64,000 nucleotides of DNA from Sphingomonadaceae bacterium (GTDB taxonomy: Bacteria > Pseudomonadota > Alphaproteobacteria > Sphingomonadales > Sphingomonadaceae), in NCBI GenBank assembly GCA_024236155.1, contig JACKLA010000001.1, forward strand, positions 372,001 to 436,000, written 5' to 3'. Numbering within the stretch: the stretch's first letter is position 1; every line of letters begins with the position of its first letter. The notes under the pieces were generated by a model. The model saw nothing but the letters and a program-made list of their open reading frames with translations, did no database searches and was not told where the DNA came from. This document shows positions 60,369 through 64,000 of this stretch, one piece after another. A program made the position numbers and the translations under genes.

Positions 60369-60974
60369 TCAACGCCGCTCTCGCTTTTCGGCAAGGAGCG
60401 GGAGCAAACCGCGCAACTGCGCCTCGGTCTCAGCCAGCGTCGTCCCGGTATCGATCACATGATCGGCCATCGCGCGCTTATCCGCATCGGGCACCTGGAG
60501 CGAGAGGATGTGGGCGAATTTCTCCTCGGTCATATCCGGCCGGGCGAGGACGCGGTGCCGCTGGACCTCTGCCGGAGCGGAAACGACGACGATCCGGTCC
60601 ACCTGCTTGTGACCACCCTTTTCGAACAACAGCGGAATATCGAACACCACCAGCGGAGCACCTGCATGCTCGAGCAGGAACAGTTCGCGCTTGCGCGCAA
60701 CCGCGGGATGGACAATTGCCTCCAGCCGCGCGAGCGCATCCTTGTCAGCAAAAACCATCCTGCCGAGCGCATCGCGGTTCACGCCATCGACCCCGGTCGA
60801 ACCGGGAAACGCGGCTTCGATCGTTTCGAGCAATTCTCCCTGCGGCCCCTGCATCGCCCGCACTTCGGCATCGGCATCGAACACCGGCACGCCTGCACGC
60901 TCGAACATGGCGGCGACGGTGGATTTGCCCATACCGATCGAACCGGTGAGACCAATGATCACCGGCCGACTCAT
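60369..60974 (-). CDS. coaE: Dephospho-CoA kinase
   Basis: The 201-residue kinase catalyses the last step of CoA synthesis. It has the P-loop GLTGSIGMGKST (residues 8-19), FDADAEVR, HPAVARKRELFL, and DIPLLFEKGGHKQVDRIVVV. The start overlaps the aroE stop by ATGA. It belongs to the ppsR-maf-aroE-coaE-dnaQ block. Confidence 0.95.
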   Translation of the reverse strand: MSRPVIIGLTGSIGMGKSTVAAMFERAGVPVFDADAEVRAMQGPQGELLETIEAAFPGSTGVDGVNRDALGRMVFADKDALARLEAIVHPAVARKRELFLLEHAGAPLVVFDIPLLFEKGGHKQVDRIVVVSAPAEVQRHRVLARPDMTEEKFAHILSLQVPDADKRAMADHVIDTGTTLAETEAQLRGLLPLLAEKRERR

Positions 60975-61849
60975 GCCGACAACCTTGCGCGCAGTTCCCC
61001 GTCGCAATCGCGTGGCGGTTTCGCTCCGAAGAACAATTCGAATGCGATGGCGGCCTGCCCGATCAGCATGGAAAGCCCGTCGATCGTCCGGCTGCCAGCC
61101 CGCGACGCAATGGAGAGCAGCCGGGTTTCGACCGGGTGGGTGACGATATCATAGGCGATACTGCCGGGCGGGGCGTGACTCCAGTCGAAGGCAAGTTCGG
61201 GCTGGCCATGCATGCCGAGCGGACTGGCATTGACCACCAGATCGAGAATACCCGCGCGATCATCGAAGGCGAAATCGGTCCGTTCGGCAAAATGATCGAG
61301 AGAAATCGCGTGATGCTCACCTTCCGGTGCAAGCTCGTCGAGCATGGAGCGCGCCTTGTCCGGGTTGCGCCCGGCGAGAACCAGCGTGAAGCCATTGTCG
61401 GCCAGCCCCGCAACGATTGCACGCGCTGCGCCCCCGGTCCCCAGAATGCGCGCCATGCGGAACAAATGGGTCTGCGCCAGATCGCTGCCCAGCGGTTCGA
61501 GGAATCCGGCGCAATCGGTGTTATAGCCAGCAAGCATGCCGTCTTCATCGCGAACCACGGTGTTCACTGCGCCGATCCGGGCGGCGAGAGGATCGACCCG
61601 GTCGAGCAGCGGTATGATCGCCTGCTTGTGCGGCATGGTGACATTGCAACCGCGCCAGCGAGGATCCTGGCGCCGCGCCGCAAGATATTCCGTCAATCCA
61701 TCGCTCGTCACCAGTTGCCGCTGGTACACGGCATCGAGCCCGAGCCTGCCGAGCCAGAAATTATGGATCGCTGGCGATTTCGACTGTTCGATCGGATCGC
61801 CGATCACCTCCGCATAAGGCAGGATTTCCAGCCGCTCTTCCGGACTCAT
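60971..61849 (-). CDS. aroE: Shikimate dehydrogenase
   Basis: The 292-residue NADP enzyme reduces 3-dehydroshikimate. Signatures are VIGDPIEQSKSPAIHNFWL, NVTMPHKQAIIPLLD with the catalytic Lys, NTDCAGFLEPL, ILGTGGAARAIVAGL and VNASPLGMHGQPEL. The start at 61849 overlaps the maf stop by ATGA; the longer frame to 62002 reads antisense-like residues and was not used. Confidence 0.96.
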   Translation of the reverse strand: MSPEERLEILPYAEVIGDPIEQSKSPAIHNFWLGRLGLDAVYQRQLVTSDGLTEYLAARRQDPRWRGCNVTMPHKQAIIPLLDRVDPLAARIGAVNTVVRDEDGMLAGYNTDCAGFLEPLGSDLAQTHLFRMARILGTGGAARAIVAGLADNGFTLVLAGRNPDKARSMLDELAPEGEHHAISLDHFAERTDFAFDDRAGILDLVVNASPLGMHGQPELAFDWSHAPPGSIAYDIVTHPVETRLLSIASRAGSRTIDGLSMLIGQAAIAFELFFGAKPPRDCDGELRARLSA

Positions 61850-62457
61850 CGCGGCAGGACCCCGTGATCGCGCAGAGCGGCGAGCACTTGCAGCAGCGGC
61901 ATGCCGAGAACGGTGAACTGGTCGCCGTCGATACGGTCGAACAGCTGCACCCCGGCCGCCTCGATCCGGAAAACCCCGACGCAATAGGAAACGGCGGGCC
62001 ATTCAGCATCGAGATAGTCTGCGATGAACCCTTCGCTGAGCGAGCGCACCGAAAGCCGCGCGCAATCATGGCCGACCCACTGGACCTTGCCGTCGCGCAC
62101 CAAAGACGCCGCGCTGTGCAGCCGCATTTCGCGACCCGAAAAAAAGCGCAAATGCTCCGCCGCATCCTCGCGCGAGGCTGGCTTGTCGAACCGGCGGCCA
62201 TCGACCTCGACCAGCGAATCGCTGCCAAGGATGATCCTGCCCTTGTGTGCAGGTGACACTGCGGCCGCCTTGGCCGTGGCGAGTGCCTGTGCAATTTCGG
62301 CTGGTGGTGCATCCGCCATCTCGCGTTCGAGCGCGCGCTCGTCCATATCCGCGCTGTCGATGTCATATTGCAATCCGGCTGCATCGAGCATGGCCCTGCG
62401 CGATGCACTCTTTGACGCGAGGACGAAGCCTGTGCCCTGCAAAGCCGACCCGCTCAT
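61846..62457 (-). CDS. maf: Maf-family nucleoside triphosphate pyrophosphatase
   Basis: The 203-residue protein has the Maf signature FVLASKSASRRAMLDAAG and the ILGSDSLVEVDG block with the catalytic Asp. Such enzymes remove modified or non-canonical NTPs. The start overlaps the ppsR stop by 4 bp. Confidence 0.93.
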   Translation of the reverse strand: MSGSALQGTGFVLASKSASRRAMLDAAGLQYDIDSADMDERALEREMADAPPAEIAQALATAKAAAVSPAHKGRIILGSDSLVEVDGRRFDKPASREDAAEHLRFFSGREMRLHSAASLVRDGKVQWVGHDCARLSVRSLSEGFIADYLDAEWPAVSYCVGVFRIEAAGVQLFDRIDGDQFTVLGMPLLQVLAALRDHGVLPR

Positions 62458-63299
62458 ATCGGCTTGCTGCCTTCGAACAGATCATCGTCACGCCGATTGC
62501 GCTCGCCGAGCAACCGGATCACGGCTGCAGCGGTCTCCTCGATCGAACGACGGGTGACATCGATCACCGGCCAGCCATTGTCGGCAAACATGCGCCGCGC
62601 AAACTGGATTTCGTCGCGAACCTTCTCATTGTCGACATAGGATGTTTCAGTCCCCTCGTTGAGACTGAGAAGCCGGTTGCGACGAATTTGCACCAACCGT
62701 TCCGGCGCGGTGGTCAGCCCCACCACCAGTGGTTTCTTGAGCCCGAAAAGGTCGGGTGGAGGAGGGCTTTCGACAACCAGCGGAATATTCGCCGTCTTGT
62801 AGCCGCGATTGGCAAGGTAGATGCTGGTCGGCGTCTTCGAACAGCGCGATACGCCCGCCAGCACGATATCGGCCTCTTCCCAGTTCTCCCACCCGATCCC
62901 GTCATCATGCGCGATCGTGTAGTGGATCGCTTCGACCCGGCGGAAATAGGCATCATCCATCAGGTGCTGGCGACCAGGCCGCCCATGCGCCTCCTGCCCC
63001 AGCTGCGCTTCCAGAGCTTCGGTCACCGCATCGAGAGCCGGTACGGCTGGAAGCGAGAGCTGGCGGCAATGCTCTTCCAGCCGGGCCCGGGTTTCGGGAT
63101 TGACCAGCGTGAACAACACCAGGCCCGGATTGCTCGCCAGTTCGGGCACGATCCGGTCGAGATGCTGGCGCGAGCGAACCATGGGCCAGAAATGACGCAC
63201 GATATCGGCATCTTCGAACTGGGCAAGCGCGGCCTTGGCGACCATTTCCAGCGTTTCACCGGTGGAATCGGATACGAGGTGGAGATGCAGGCGGCTCAT
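62454..63299 (-). CDS. ppsR: PEP synthetase regulatory protein (DUF299 kinase/pyrophosphorylase)
   Basis: The 281-residue protein matches the DUF299 family that phosphorylates and dephosphorylates PEP synthetase or pyruvate phosphate dikinase: LHLHLVSDSTGETLEMVAKAAL at the N-terminus, and the P-loop LAGVSRCSKTPTSIYLAN near 148-166, then SYVDNEKVRDEI. It heads the leftward block next to the putative origin, the position of its Caulobacter homologue. Confidence 0.93.
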   Translation of the reverse strand: MSRLHLHLVSDSTGETLEMVAKAALAQFEDADIVRHFWPMVRSRQHLDRIVPELASNPGLVLFTLVNPETRARLEEHCRQLSLPAVPALDAVTEALEAQLGQEAHGRPGRQHLMDDAYFRRVEAIHYTIAHDDGIGWENWEEADIVLAGVSRCSKTPTSIYLANRGYKTANIPLVVESPPPPDLFGLKKPLVVGLTTAPERLVQIRRNRLLSLNEGTETSYVDNEKVRDEIQFARRMFADNGWPVIDVTRRSIEETAAAVIRLLGERNRRDDDLFEGSKPI

Positions 63300-63625
63300 T
63301 CAGCGCGAAGATCCCGAAAGGGCTGTGGACAATGAGCGGCATAAACCATGGCACAGGCCTGACGACAAGTTTTGCCCCTGATTCCATGCCCGATCCGAGT
63401 CTTTTGTCATGGGTGTTTCTGGACAGCCTCGTGTGTTTCTCGACAGGTTGGGGAAAACGGGGAGAAGTTGTGTTTGACTCAAGGTCTGTGCGGATTCGCG
63501 CTAACCACCAAGCCTGTTCAAAGCGGGAGAAATCGGGCAGGGCGCCGCTGTCCCCGATATCCACAGGGCCAACAGACTCCATCAATCCTTATTATAAGAA
63601 TCTATTATTTAGTTAGGACGACCCG
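63300..63625. other. oriC: Candidate chromosomal replication origin (oriC) between ppsR and hemE
   Basis: This 326-bp gap has no gene. It contains TTGTCCACA (63332-63324, minus) and ATATCCACA (63557-63565), each one base from the DnaA box TTATCCACA; a direct repeat GTGTTTCT(G/C)GACAG at 63413 and 63433; six GANTC sites from 63380 to 63602; and an AT-rich stretch at 63581-63616 (about 80 percent A+T) next to hemE. Gene order hemE / ppsR-maf-aroE-coaE-dnaQ is that around the Caulobacter origin. The elements are seen; origin function is inferred. Confidence 0.75.
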
Positions 63626-64000
63626 ATGCCCGGTATTCTGCTCGAAACCCTGCGCGGCAAGCAAGGGGACAAGGTGCCCATGTGGCTCATGCGTCAGGCG
63701 GGGCGATACCTGCCCGAATATCGCGAATTGCGCGCGCAGAAGGGCGGTTTCCTCGAGCTGGCATATGATAGCGAGGCAGCTTCCGAAGTGACCTTGCAGC
63801 CAGTCCGGCGGTTCGGCTTCGACGGGGCGATCCTGTTTTCCGATATCCTCGTGATCCCGCATGCGATGGGGCAGGATCTGTGGTTCGAGGCAGGCGAGGG
63901 GCCGAGGCTTGCACCGCCGCTGGTCGATGGTGCGTGGCAAGGGCTCGAAAGCGTGAAAGAGCGGCTCGACCCGGTCTACGAGACGGTGCGGCTCACCCGG
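63626..64000 (+). CDS. hemE: Uroporphyrinogen decarboxylase (3' end outside window)
   Basis: The first 125 residues are visible: MPGILLETLRGKQGDKVPMW, then LMRQAGRYLPEYRELRAQKG with the substrate-binding arginines, and FGFDGAILFSDILVIPHAMG with the catalytic Asp. The enzyme makes coproporphyrinogen III in heme synthesis. AGGACG precedes the ATG at 63626. Its promoter must lie in the origin-like gap, in or near the AT-rich stretch. Confidence 0.95.
   Translation, partial: MPGILLETLRGKQGDKVPMWLMRQAGRYLPEYRELRAQKGGFLELAYDSEAASEVTLQPVRRFGFDGAILFSDILVIPHAMGQDLWFEAGEGPRLAPPLVDGAWQGLESVKERLDPVYETVRLTR

Noticed and set aside
63413..63446. Start of a CRISPR array
   Set aside because: Only two 14-bp repeats with a 6-bp gap, far too short and few for CRISPR; the phasing fits an initiator-binding site.

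Overview
The window looks like the chromosome of a high-GC alphaproteobacterium of the order Sphingomonadales, most likely near Erythrobacteraceae. The basis is gene content (an MmcB-type repair protein behind an alphaproteobacterial LexA box, PopZ/DUF2497 beside tolC, UrcA, DUF1491, DUF2093 and MerC proteins) and the block hemE / ppsR-maf-aroE-coaE-dnaQ, which in alphaproteobacteria flanks the replication origin. No phage, transposase, CRISPR, tRNA or rRNA was seen. Almost all of it is ordinary dense coding sequence with many ATGA, GTGA and TGATG overlaps.

Layout. 1-8.3 kb: tail of an unknown gene, SOS-linked mmcB, a fatty-acid/sterol hydroxylase with a DUF2141 protein, a long acidic PAS-like protein, then an envelope cluster (membrane-anchored esterase, BepA-like M48 protease, DsbA-like thioredoxin protein, second M48-like protease). 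8.3-17.7 kb: HD-domain protein, LytS/LytTR pair, a REP-like repeat pair, nadC, RNase T2, tadA, rpmB, an esterase-like phytase protein, an M23 lipoprotein, and xseA, whose start codon overlaps that of divergent purD. 17.7-23 kb: purD, PilZ protein, adenosine kinase, EI24 protein, lipoprotein and an internally duplicated protein of unknown role.

23-31.2 kb is the most unusual part. It is a suf Fe-S operon (rrf2-sufB-...-sufC-sufD-sufS-sufT-sufA) interrupted between sufB and sufC by about 2.8 kb of accessory genes: two DUF559 nuclease-like genes (one bracketed by GC-rich inverted repeats), a compositionally different lipoprotein, a cupin, a 72-bp copy of the 5' end of sufC fused to a foreign tail, and a secreted protein.

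31.3-49.4 kb: DUF885 lipoprotein, pyrD, gamma-glutamyltransferase, an acyl-CoA-ligase-like protein, a ThiS-ThiG fusion, MerC, heme A synthase, cutA, rplM-rpsI, a phosphoesterase, a second LytS/LytTR pair and class I fumarase. 49.4-56.7 kb: a shortened PCMT-like protein, tolC, popZ, an S9 peptidase, a thioredoxin-like ferredoxin, a CBS protein, erpA and xthA. 56.7-63.3 kb: a leftward series with a SleB hydrolase, DUF1491, PaaI thioesterase, ptsN, long HPF, dnaQ, coaE, aroE, maf and ppsR. The 326-bp gap before hemE is a strong candidate for the chromosomal replication origin: near-consensus DnaA boxes, a 20-bp-spaced direct repeat, six GANTC sites within 223 bp, and an AT-rich stretch beside hemE.

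Starts, family names and motifs come from reading the sequence and from family knowledge. No database search was possible.
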